DNA from: Ancistrus triradiatus | Taxonomy: Eukaryota > Chordata > Actinopteri > Siluriformes > Loricariidae | DNA length: 64,000 nt | Reading direction: 5' to 3' | Assembly: GCA_025084515.1 (NCBI GenBank) | Contig: JAJAGP010000367.1 | Span: 264,501-328,500, forward strand | Shown here: positions 33,471 to 42,305 of the stretch, piece after piece | Numbering within the stretch: position 1 is the stretch's first letter | How the letters are laid out: the number at the start of each line of letters is the position of its first letter | Notes under the pieces: generated by a model | What the model was told of the DNA's origin: nothing | What the model saw: the letters and a program-made list of their open reading frames with translations, nothing else | Database searches by the model: none | Program-made: the position numbers and the translations under genes

Positions 33471-35845
33471 GTGATAGACACATCTTGCAGATGCACCGGG
33501 ACACATCATCAGTGATGTAACCTGGGGACATAGGGTGTTTCGGGTCTTTCAACATCAGACACCCTTGCATAGGCGACCTTGCTATAGGTTGATCAGGCCC
33601 TGGCCTGTGTCCCAGCAGCGTTTGCCCATGATTCTGCCTTCTTGATCCAAAGCCACCTCCTGCCACCTTTGCCTGACCAGTGATACCCAGCAGTGTAAAA
33701 ACCCTGCAGAGGGATCGTCCTGCAAAACCTCTGCAGCCAACCTCCAGAAGCTCACAGCGAGTTCGCCAGCCTTGCCTCCTGCATTCAACCACCAGCTCCT
33801 GGTACTTGTTGTGCTCCCTGTCATTTGCCTCCTCCATGCGTTCTTCCCAGGGAACTGTGAGCTCCAGCATGATCAGTTGCTTGGTGAAATTCGAAATTAT
33901 GATCATGTCTGGTCGAACTTCAGCTGGGAACTTCAGCTGTCTGCCAAGGTCCACTTCCAGGTTCCAGTCGGTGGCAGTGGTGAGGAAACCAGACTGTACC
34001 TGTGATGGTGCCCGGGGCTTTTCTCCAGCTTTGTGGAACATGATGGACTTCGGCTTGAGATAGCTCTTGACAGTGCTAATGACAGTGGCTATACTCTCAG
34101 CAACTGCCCGTAATACCTGGTCGTGACGCTAGCGATAACGCCCATCCCCAAGGGCTTTGGGACAGCTGCTAAGCAAGTGTTCCAGGGATCCCCTTCCTGG
34201 ACAGAGGGGGCAGGTTGGAGTTTCACATTTACCCCAGGCATGGAGGTTTGCTGGGCTAGGTAGGACATCATAGACAGCTTGGACTAGGAACCTGATCCGA
34301 TGGAAGTCTGCTTTCCAAATATTGGACCAGGTGATCTTCCTCTGCAACACATTTTCCCATTTAGTCCAAGCTCCTGGCTGTCCCATTCCCACCATCCTGC
34401 TAGCTCGAACTTACTCCACGCCTGCCCGTACTTCCTCCTGAATGAGATGCTGACGCTCTTTGCCTCGAGCTTTATCCACCCTAGCTACTGGGAAGTTGCC
34501 AATCCCTGCACGCCCTGCTGCTATTGGGCCCACCAGCACCTTCTGCCTCAGTCGGGATTCCACCACCTCCAGAAATTTGGCAGCATTCCACTTCCTGCCA
34601 GTTCGCACCTGAATGGCAGCTGCTGCCACTTCCAGGTCCCTGGATTCTCTGTACAGCAAGACTTCCCGAGTCCTTGACACCATAAACTCCTCAGCCAAGC
34701 TACTGACTGGGAGTTGCAAAATGTTACTGGTACTGTACAGAGCTGCACTGCGCAAGCTACGAGGCAAGCCGAGCCATCTTCGTAAGTAGCTACTTATCTT
34801 CCTCTTCAAGGCCTCCACTGTTGTCATGGGCACAGCATACACCAGCAATGGCCACAGGATCCAGGGCAGAATGGAATGCTGGTAAATCCAGGCTTTAAAC
34901 CTCCCTGGGAGATTCGTCTTATCCACCTTACACAGCCAGGACTCGAGCTCTTTACTGGTTCCCTGGATGGAAGCAGAATCCTTCAGATCGCAGATTCAAA
35001 GATTTTCCCAAGGCTTTTGACTGGTTGCTCTGTAATGCACGGGATGGTAGCTCCAGCCAGTGAAAATGGGAACCTGTCCACTACCTTCCCTTTCTTCAGG
35101 ACTAGAGACCTCAATTTTGCTGGCTTAAAGCTCATCCTTGCCCATGTGATGAGCTTCTCTAAGCCTTGGAGAATCCACCTACTGCCTGGGACAGATGTGG
35201 TGGTGACAGTCAGATTGTCCATAAAGGCTCTTATTGGCGGCTGTCGCACTCCAGACTTCATCAGGGGGCCCCTGCACTCTACCTCTGCTGACTTGACAAC
35301 CATGTTCATGGCAAGGGCAAAAAGGATGACTGATATGGTGCAGCCTGTTATTATGCTTTTCTCAAGGCGGTGCCAGCCTGATGTGCCTGACTCAGCAGTG
35401 ACTCTTAAGCTGAAATTACTGTAGTAATCCAGTATTAGGTCTATGATCTTGCTGGGAACATGGTGTTGCTGTACAGCAAGCTCGATACGTTTTTTTGTGG
35501 GATGGATCCATACGCGTTGGCAAGGTCCAACCATAGCACAGTCAGATCTCCTTTTCCTTCACGAGCTTCCCTAATGAGTTGTGTAATAACTCCAGTGTGT
35601 TCCAAACAGCCAGGCACTCCAGGAATCCCTCCCTTCTGAACAGAGTCAATGTAGCTATTCTCCAGGAGAAACTCAGTTAGGCGTCATGACAGGATGCTGA
35701 AAAATATCTTCCCTTCAACGCTTAGCAATGAGATAGTTCTAAACTGGCTGATGTTTTCTGAGTTTTCTTCCTTGGGAATCCATATACCGTCAGCACACCT
35801 CCACTGGTTGGCAACTCTTCCCTTGCGCCATATCACCTTCAATTC
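33471..35845 (-). mobile_element. REL-endonuclease LINE (R2/R4/NeSL/HERO-type), 5' truncated
   Basis: A 10-base duplication ACCTTAATTG flanks it (33461-33470; 35846-35855). On the minus strand the RT shows RISKGGIP-like and IITGCTISVILFALAMNM motifs, then RAFMDNLTVTTTSVPGSRW, where the FxDD catalytic pair has become FMDN, and FKPAKLRSLVLKKGK. Downstream are a CCHC-like CETPTCPLCPGRGSLEHLLS and a restriction-like endonuclease: VRPDMIIISNFTKQLIMLEL followed by TVPWEERMEE and KYQELV. Stops and frameshifts make it dead. The target is the second ERV's RT. Confidence 0.85.
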
Positions 35846-36073
35846 ACCTTAATTGAGTCCTTATGGCATGTTTCTTCATCTGGTGAACAACCAATAATAT
35901 CATTCACATATTGAATAACCCTACTTTCTAATATCTGTTCTATCCCTGCCAAATCATCCTTTAAATGAGAATGTGAGGGCTATGTTTAGACCTTTGTTGC
36001 AATCTCTTGTATTTATTAAACTGTCCATATATATGAACCCAAATAAACCCTGACTTTCTATACAAAGTTGAAC
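35846..36073 (-). mobile_element. Second ERV, reverse transcriptase core remnant
   Basis: The minus strand has DDLAGIEQILESRVIQYVND followed by IIGCSPDEETCHKDSIKV. This is the gamma/epsilon-type RT active-site region, with YVND where YVDD is expected. Upstream frames to 36073 show decayed IWVHIYGQFNKYKRL and SKHSPHI. The RT is cut by the LINE on one side and by the gag-repeat element on the other. Confidence 0.78.
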
Positions 36074-36512
36074 TGTCACGGATCGCCGGGGTTTTGGACT
36101 GAGTGCTCCTTCTGGCCGCCGGGGGGCGATCCGGACACGGACTTTTGTAGCGCCCCCCGGTTTGCAAAGCTGCCAAGAGAGAAGCTGGGACGCTTACCGT
36201 AATGACTCGCAGCTGTTGGTATCGGTATTTAAGCAGCGTCCCAGCTCTCCCTCGGCGCAGGGATTTGTTTTGTATTTCTATCCTTCTGACTGTTACGGCG
36301 TTTTTGTTCTCTGTACCCGTGTGCAGCCTTGATTCCGGTGAGCCCGTTCAGTTATGTGTCTTGCGGTAGCCGGTGGTTGTTTGTTCGTTCGTTCGGTTTA
36401 TTATTAGTTTGTGTATGTATTTGATGGTCATCGTTCAGTAAACTCTCTATGGTTATTTTCATAAAACCTGCGCACGTCTCCTCCATGCCTGTTAGGCACC
36501 CCCGTCGTTACA
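36074..36512 (+). mobile_element. 5' LTR of gag-repeat element copy 1
   Basis: Begins TGTCACGGATCGCC, has a TATA-like GGTATTTAAGCAG near 36224 and ends CGTCGTTACA. It aligns with the 458-base LTR at 53903-54360 (shared GATCGCC, GGTGATCCGG-like, TATTTAAGCAG, CCCTAGCTCTCCC-like and ATTACA end). Confidence 0.78.
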
Positions 36513-36529
36513 GAAATCCCCCCCAAACT

Positions 36530-36992
36530 ATGGAGATGGCAGGTTATTGCGCTGCCCCGGTTTTGCCTGTGAGGACCAAGCTACCGAAAAAATTTGACAG
36601 TGATCCCCGTCAGTGTGGTGAATTTTTTTGGCAGTGTTCGCTCTATTTGTGCCAGTACCCTCATGAGGAACGATGAGGAACGTTTGGTGTTTGTTCAATG
36701 GCGTCTCACAGGCAAAGCTCTTGACTGGGCAGTGGCCAACTGGTCCCGGTTGTTTCAGGGGACGTATGACCAGCTCATTAGTGAGCTATGGGACCAGTTT
36801 GGCCTTGATGATTACTCCAAGCTGGAGTTTATCACCCTCCCTGTCAGGTTTGCCTTGGCTGGTCGTATGCTGGATCCGCAGCTTGGCCGCAGCCAGGCCA
36901 TTTTAGTCAAGCGTCGGCATGCGCATGTAAGTCACGTTGTAGACCACATTAGTTCCATATTTGAACCTCTAGTTGTGGATGTTGGTGATTGA
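36530..36992 (+). pseudogene. Short gypsy-type gag, copy 1
   Basis: The start ATG at 36530 gives MEMAGYCAAPVLPVRTKLPK and CGEFFWQCSLYLCQYP, a standard beginning of fish gypsy gag. A 10-base tandem duplication (ATGAGGAACG twice, 36663-36682) shifts the frame. The rest is read in the frame of 36594: LVFVQWRLTGKALDWAVANW, GTYDQLISELWDQFGLDDY and MLDPQLGRS. The domain runs straight into the repeat SSIFEPLVVD and stops at 36992. At about 140 residues it is shorter than usual gypsy gag, and no zinc knuckle is seen. Confidence 0.75.
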
Positions 36993-37780
36993 AACCACGC
37001 TAGTTCTGTATTTGAACCTCTAGTTGTGGATATTCATGATTCTGACCACGCTAGTTCCGTATTTGAACCTCTAGTTGTAAATGTTGGTGATTGAAACCAC
37101 GCTAGTTCCGTAGTTGAACCTCTAGTTGTGGATATTCGTGATTCTGACCACGCTAGTTCCGTATTTGAACCTCTAGTTGTAGATGTTGGTGATTGAAACC
37201 ACGCTAGTTCCGTAGTTGAACCTCTAGTTGTGGATATTCGTGATTCTGATCACGCTAGTTCCGTATTTGAACCTCTAGTTGTAGATGTTTGGTGATTGAA
37301 ACCACGCTAGTTCCGTAGTTGAACCTCTAGTTGTGGATATTCGTGATTCTGATCACGCTAGTTCCGTATTTGAACCTCTAGTTGTACATGTTGGTGATTG
37401 AAACCACGCTAGTTCCGTATCTGAACCAATAGTTGTGGGTACTCGTGTTCCAGACCACACTAGTTCATTACGTGAACCCATAGTTGTGGATACTTGTGTT
37501 GCTGACCACACTAGTTCCGTGTTTGAACCTCTAGTGTTTTTGACCACACTAGTTCCGTATCTGAACCTCTTGTTGTGGATAATTGTGTTTCTGACCACAC
37601 TAGTTCCGAATTTGTACCTCTAGTCGTGGATGTTCGTGATTCTGACCAAGCTATTTCCGTTTCTGAACCGATAGTTGTGGTTACTCGTGATTCCGACCAT
37701 GCTAGTTCCGTAGTTGAACCTCTAGTTGTGGATATTCATGATTCAGACCACACTAGTTCAGTAATTGAGCCGTTAGCTTC
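36940..37780 (+). repeat. 51-base (17-residue) coding repeat, copy 1
   Basis: The unit reads DHASSVFEPLVVDIRDS. From 36987 to 37396 it forms a 102-base higher-order unit with a TGA in every second repeat (GATTGAAACCACGC at about 36987, 37089, 37191, 37294 and 37396). After 37430 the units are again mostly open. The same 17-residue repeat occurs in copy 2. Confidence 0.88.
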
Positions 37781-37985
37781 TCTGTTTCCCATTTCTATAC
37801 AAGCTAGCTCAATTAACGAGCCGATAGCTTCTCCGTGTCATGTTTCAGTACAAGATAGCTCAGTAATCGAGCCGATAACTTCTCACTTTCCTGTTTCTGT
37901 ACTCGCTAGCCCCGTTGTAGAGCTGTTAGCGATCAATGTTCGGGTTTCAGAGCTCGCTAGCCATGTACCGATTCCTGCACCATGA
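37780..37985 (+). repeat. 60-base (20-residue) repeat
   Basis: About three units like SPCHVSVQDSSVIEPITSHF, related to the preceding SSVxEP repeat. The frame is that of gag and closes with TGA at 37983-37985. Confidence 0.7.
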
Positions 37986-38009
37986 TCTTTTGCACCACGG
38001 ACAGTCACG

Positions 38010-38190
38010 TCACGGTCATTCGTGCCTACTCCTGCACCACGGACAATTGTGCCTACTCCCGCATCTCGGACATTCATGCTGACTCCCGTGTCTCGGACAT
38101 TCGTGCCTACTCCTGCACCACGGACATTCGTGCTGACTCCCGCGTCTCGGACATTCGTGCTGACTCCCGCGTCTCGGACATTCGTGCCAG
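38010..38190 (+). repeat. 27-base (9-residue) repeat
   Basis: Units TPAPRTFVP / TPASRTFVL, about six to seven in a row, in the gag frame. Confidence 0.75.
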
Positions 38191-38204
38191 TACTTGCTCC
38201 AAGG

Positions 38205-38490
38205 TTGTCTGTTCCAGGACCTGTGTCAGCTCCAAGAGCGACTGTTCCAGTGTCAGTACCGAGGGTGAAGGTCCCCGTGGTTGTGCCAAGAGCGACTGTT
38301 CCAGTGCCAGCACCGAGGGTGAAGGTCCCCGTGGTTGTGCCAAGAGCGACTGTTCCAGTGCCAGCACCGAGGGTGAAGGTCCCCGTGGTTGTGCCAAGAA
38401 CAACTGTTCCAGTGCCAGCACCGAGGGTGAAGGTCCCCGTGGTTGTGTCAACAACAACTGTTCCAGTGCCAGCACCCAGGAGATCTGTCC
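38205..38490 (+). repeat. 54-base (18-residue) repeat
   Basis: Units PRATVPVPAPRVKVPVVV, about five copies, in the gag frame. Confidence 0.8.
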
Positions 38491-38614
38491 CAGTAGCCGT
38501 GCTGAGGGCTACTGGTCCTGCGCCAACAGCGGATCCAGTGGCAGTTCCGAGAGCAAGTGTTCCAGTACCTGTACCCGTCTTGTCTGTTTCAGGTCCTGTG
38601 ACCGTATCGAGAGC

Positions 38615-38950
38615 AGCAGATCCAGTGGCTGTGCCGAGGGCGACAGCAGATCCAGTGGCTGTGCCGAGGGCGACAGCAGATCCAGTGGCTGTGCCGGGGG
38701 CGACAGCAGATCCAGTGGCTGTGCCGGGGGCGACAGCAGATCCAGTGGCGGTGCCGGGGGCGACAGCAGATCCAGTGGCGGTGCCGGGGGCGACAGCAGA
38801 TCCAGTGGCTGTGCCGGGGGCGACAGCAGATCCAGTGGCGGTGCCGGGGGCGACAGGCAGATCCAGTGGCGGTGCCGGGGGCGACAGCAGATCCAGTGGC
38901 GGTGCCGGGGGCGACACAGCAGATCCAGTGGCGGTGCCGGGGGTGTCGAA
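38615..38950 (+). repeat. 30-base (10-residue) repeat, type 1
   Basis: Units ATADPVAVPG, about 11 near-identical copies, in the gag frame until one-base indels near 38850-38930. Confidence 0.88.
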
Positions 38951-39009
38951 AGCAGTTCCTGTGGCGGTGCCGAGGGCGACAGCTGTTTCCAGAGGCCGTC
39001 AGCTCCAGT

Positions 39010-39205
39010 GAGGGCCCCTTCCAGAGGCCGTCGCTCCAGTGAGGCCCTTCCAGAGGCCGTCAGCTCCAGTGAGGCCCTTCCAGAGGCCGTCAGCTCCAGT
39101 GAGGCCCTTCCAGAGGCCGGCAGCTCCAGTGAGGCCCTTCCAGAGGCCGTCAGCTCCAGTGAGGCCCTTCCAGAGGCCGTCAGCTCCAGTGATGCCCTTC
39201 CAGAG
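39010..39205 (+). repeat. 30-base (10-residue) repeat, type 2
   Basis: Units FQRPSAPVRP in the gag frame, about six to seven copies. Confidence 0.85.
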
Positions 39206-39214
39206 GCTGTCAGT

Positions 39215-39480
39215 TCTCCAGAGGCCGTGTGTTCCCCAGAGGCCTTGCCAGAGGCCGTGTGTTCCCCAGAGGCCTTGCCAGAGGCCGTGTGTTCCCCAGA
39301 GGCCTTGCCAGAGGCCGTGTGTTCCCCAGAGGCCTTGCCAGAGGCCGTGTGTTCCCCAGAGGCCTTGCCAGAGGCCGTGTGTTCCCCAGAGGCCTTGCCA
39401 GAGGCCGTGTGTTCTCCAGAGGCCTTGCCAGAGGCCGTGTGTTCTCCAGAGGCCTTGCCAGAGGCCGTGTGTTCCAATGA
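39215..39480 (+). repeat. 30-base (10-residue) repeat, type 3
   Basis: Units QRPCVPQRPC, about nine almost identical copies, so very recently expanded. All six frames are open here because the period is a multiple of three and the unit lacks stops. Confidence 0.88.
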
Positions 39481-39604
39481 GGCCCAGCAGGTGGCAGAGA
39501 TCGGGCGGTTTTCCTCGCTCCGCCCAGAGAAAAAGCCCCCAGACAGGAAGAGGGGGGCCCTGGCTGCCCTGGCTTCGCATCCGGCATGTTTGCTACAATA
39601 AACT

Positions 39605-40215
39605 TCTCCCTTAACTTAGCTGGTTCCAAAAAAATCTGTACTTAGATTTCCAATCCAAAATACTGAAGAAGCTTCAGTCTCTGTTGTCATCAATAATTGG
39701 TGAACAATATCATTCGGTACTTCCACCGGACAGCCGTCCGGTGTACACTTGATTGTACAGTTCAATCTACACAAAGCATCTCTTCCCAAAAAATGTGTAA
39801 TTGGTGTATGTGCTGATACCAATATGGGTATTGTAGTCTTCAGATTTTTATATCAGAGCTCAACTGGTTCTGTAAGAAGAATCAGCTGTTTCACTCGCTC
39901 AAAACCCCACTAATCAAATACACTGACCAGACATGGGGAGATAGCATCTTCAGACCGAATGCAGGTGAGAGCAGCTCCGCTATCCGCCATCACTTCCAAT
40001 GGTCAATTATTTACTTTCACCTCTATTGTTGGATCTCTCTCCGGCCCTGATGCTACCAGCTGACACCCCTCTCTCGAGTTCTCTGGGCACTTCTAGAACC
40101 CTGGTTCCAAACCCCTATAAGGGTTCACCGGTCCCACGAATGGCCTTGGTTGGCCTCTGAATCCTCCTCTAAAATTTCCTCCTGGCCTGTTGCATTTATG
40201 GGCAAAATGGCCAAA
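39605..40215 (-). mobile_element. Second ERV, protease and nucleocapsid end remnant
   Basis: The minus strand shows SGQFGHFAHKCNRP (nucleocapsid zinc-knuckle with the second Cys replaced by Ser), then PLEVMADSGAALTCIRSED (aspartic protease with a DSG active site), and ITHFLGRDALCRLNCTIKCT (protease end). There is at least one stop. It continues the RT remnant at 35846-36073 across the inserted gag-repeat element. Confidence 0.75.
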
Positions 40216-41600
40216 CTGGCCAGAGGAATCAAAAACTTATTAATGTAATAGCAAGTTACAACACTAAATCCATCTATAATATTAAATAAACGCACAAATA
40301 ATGCATCCAATTGCAAGTAAAAGTTACCTCAAATATCCTGCAAATAAAAGCAACTCCAGTCCTACATAAAATTAAAAACTGCACTCTCCCACAGGTGACA
40401 AACCATCACCAATTGTATTCCTATTCGCAGCAAGACAATCACCTGCTCAGATCAGACAGAATACACCATGCTCAGACAATAAAACTCACATTCGCAGCTC
40501 TCAACAGAAGTTAAATCAAATAATTATATTCTCTGAATAAAGACATTAACTGGTCTGTCTGTTGCCAAGCCTGTCTTTTAAATGACTACTGCATGTAACT
40601 TTTTATGGACACATAAACAAAGGAATGTGCTCTATTATAATGGCCTATAAATGAAAGCACATTAAATGTGAGTTATAATAATGATTATAACTCAACATAC
40701 ATGCAGGTATTAGGTAAGAGATAAAACCGCACTGGCCTTGTTCAGACGGATCCAGGAGCTGGACACAGGGCATCAGCAACCTTCGATCCATGTGACACAC
40801 TGGCCAGGTCGCCTGCTCGTCTGGCTCCGCCTCCTTTTTTCTCATTCTCAAACTCTCGCGGTATGCAGAAGCTGAATACATGAACAAGAAACATAAGAAT
40901 TTAACAAGGAACAATTCACAATTTAACAGCACAATTTGCAATTCAACATAGTTTACACCCTTATCCACCAAACCCCACCTGCCAACAATCCTCCGATCAA
41001 CAAAGTCACAAAGCAAACTCACAAAACACAGTAAATTCAACATCATTCCAAAAACACCAACAACATCCAACCCCAAATTCTCAAAGTCGAATCATTCAGA
41101 TATTACCTATAACATGCTTTTCTGCCGCTCCATTATTCTCTCTCTTTATTTTATTTTTCTAAATTTATGCTACCCTAAGATGTAGAGATTCAATGAAAGC
41201 TGCTTCACACACCACCGTCAACAGTGTGCCAGTGGGAACTTTTACAATTAAACGTTTATTCTACACCTTCAGCTCCCATGGAACTGACCTGAACTGCACC
41301 TAGTGATTGTCCAGGATTTTAGGCCCGTCTAACACCGTCTTCCTGTGTTAGGCAGATTTCATGAAATCTGCGACTTCCTTCCTTTTTTTTACCTCTTATT
41401 TACTATTTTGTGCACATTTCCATTTCTTTTCTATTATTTCTCTTTATTTCTCTTCACTTTTATCCTGTTTTCCTCTTCTTACTAGATTTTCTTTTTAGTT
41501 TTATCTGTACAATAATCCTTTCCCCATATTGCGATAAACAAATCGCAATTAAACCCAAATTTAGAATGGAGCAGCAATCCAAAATCAGCGCAGCATGGCC
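40216..41600 (-). other. Second ERV, expected gag region, not recognisable
   Basis: A 143-codon minus-strand frame (40645-41076) has a hydrophobic stretch but no domain I recognise. No capsid motif was found. It may be replaced by another insertion. Confidence 0.3.
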
Positions 41601-41601
41601 C

Positions 41602-41603
<2 letters not shown>

Positions 41604-41680
<77 letters not shown>
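41604..41680. repeat. (CA)n microsatellite
   Basis: About 38 CA units in the leader of the second ERV. Confidence 0.95.
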
Positions 41681-41682
<2 letters not shown>

Positions 41683-41824
41683 CCTTAAGGTGTGACCAGC
41701 AGACACAAACACAACAGCCATTGCACACAAACCAGTACTACAAAACATGTGAGACACACTCACCGTATCAGGAGGCAAAAGCAGAGGCGCAGAAGCCATC
41801 GGCCATGCCACAAGCCACAAAGTG

Positions 41825-41852
41825 ACCGAAGTTCGTAACGCCAAATTGTTGT
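41825..41852 (-). other. Primer-site region of the second ERV
   Basis: After the LTR the minus strand reads CAACAACAATTTGGCGTTAC, with TTTGGCG-type primer-site character. A possible splice donor (ACGGTGAGT) follows near 41760. Confidence 0.5.
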
Positions 41853-41864
41853 TGCTTATTTCAT

Positions 41865-42305
41865 AGTGATTCTGCGTAGATGATGAAGGAAAATCTCCGC
41901 TGACAGCATATCACTTGTATATAAAAAAGATGTTTATTATACAGAAAGAACAGCATCAAATCAAGCACCATGGTTTGCCAGAGAGACGACCCGAAGCCAT
42001 TATGGAAACCTCTGTGTATCGGCTACAGTCAACAGCTTATATTGACTCGCCGTCTCTGTACACTTAGATAGAAAACATATGGTCCTGATGTAAACGATCT
42101 CCTTATCTTGTACGGACAAAGAGAGATCCTTTCTCCTGTTTAAATTTACCCTTGGGACTACAGGCCCCAACTTAAATATTTAATTCAGACATTCCAGAAT
42201 CATAGAAAAACAGAAAACCTTTGGAGATTCAGACTGTATTGATCATATATATAAAATCTTAAAAGACATTATTTATAATATAAGAGATGCTACAGATAAT
42301 ATACC
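41865..42305 (-). mobile_element. 5' LTR of the second ERV
   Basis: The upstream member of the LTR pair with 31345-31800. On the minus strand it starts TGAGGTATATTATC. It cuts gypsy RT just after DHGLKL. The two LTRs differ at many sites, so the insertion is old. Confidence 0.82.

Larger units (their letters stand above)
36074..39600 (+). mobile_element. Gag-repeat LTR element, copy 1
   Basis: A complete 5' LTR (36074-36512) is followed by a short gypsy-type gag (from 36530) and about 2.5 kb of tandem repeats in the same frame. The repeats end near 39480, then come a short conserved tail and a G-rich tract (AAGAGGGGGGCCC at about 39547). There is no protease, RT, RNase H or integrase, and no 3' LTR could be found before ERV protease sequence resumes at 39616. 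Copy 2 at 53903 has the same gag and the same first repeat. It is inserted in the second ERV between protease and RT. It is inactivated by a 10-base duplication in gag and by several stops. Confidence 0.72.

Noticed and set aside
36940..39480. CRISPR-like array
   Set aside because: The repeats are directly tandem without unique spacers and encode peptide repeats in a eukaryotic element.
37982..39601. A 539-codon plus-strand frame over the repeat arrays
   Set aside because: It is not the gag frame. Frames stay open here because the periods are multiples of three and the units lack stops.
37883..39629. Long minus-strand frames over the same arrays
   Set aside because: Antisense of the repeats; low complexity and no independent coding signal.
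41595..41844. Frames of TH/CV dipeptide repeats (also at 6010, 22385, 28296, 49208)
   Set aside because: Translated CA/TG microsatellites.
31345..42305. Intact or recently active provirus
   Set aside because: LTRs are strongly diverged, the RT active site is altered, gag is unrecognisable and four or more insertions or deletions break it.
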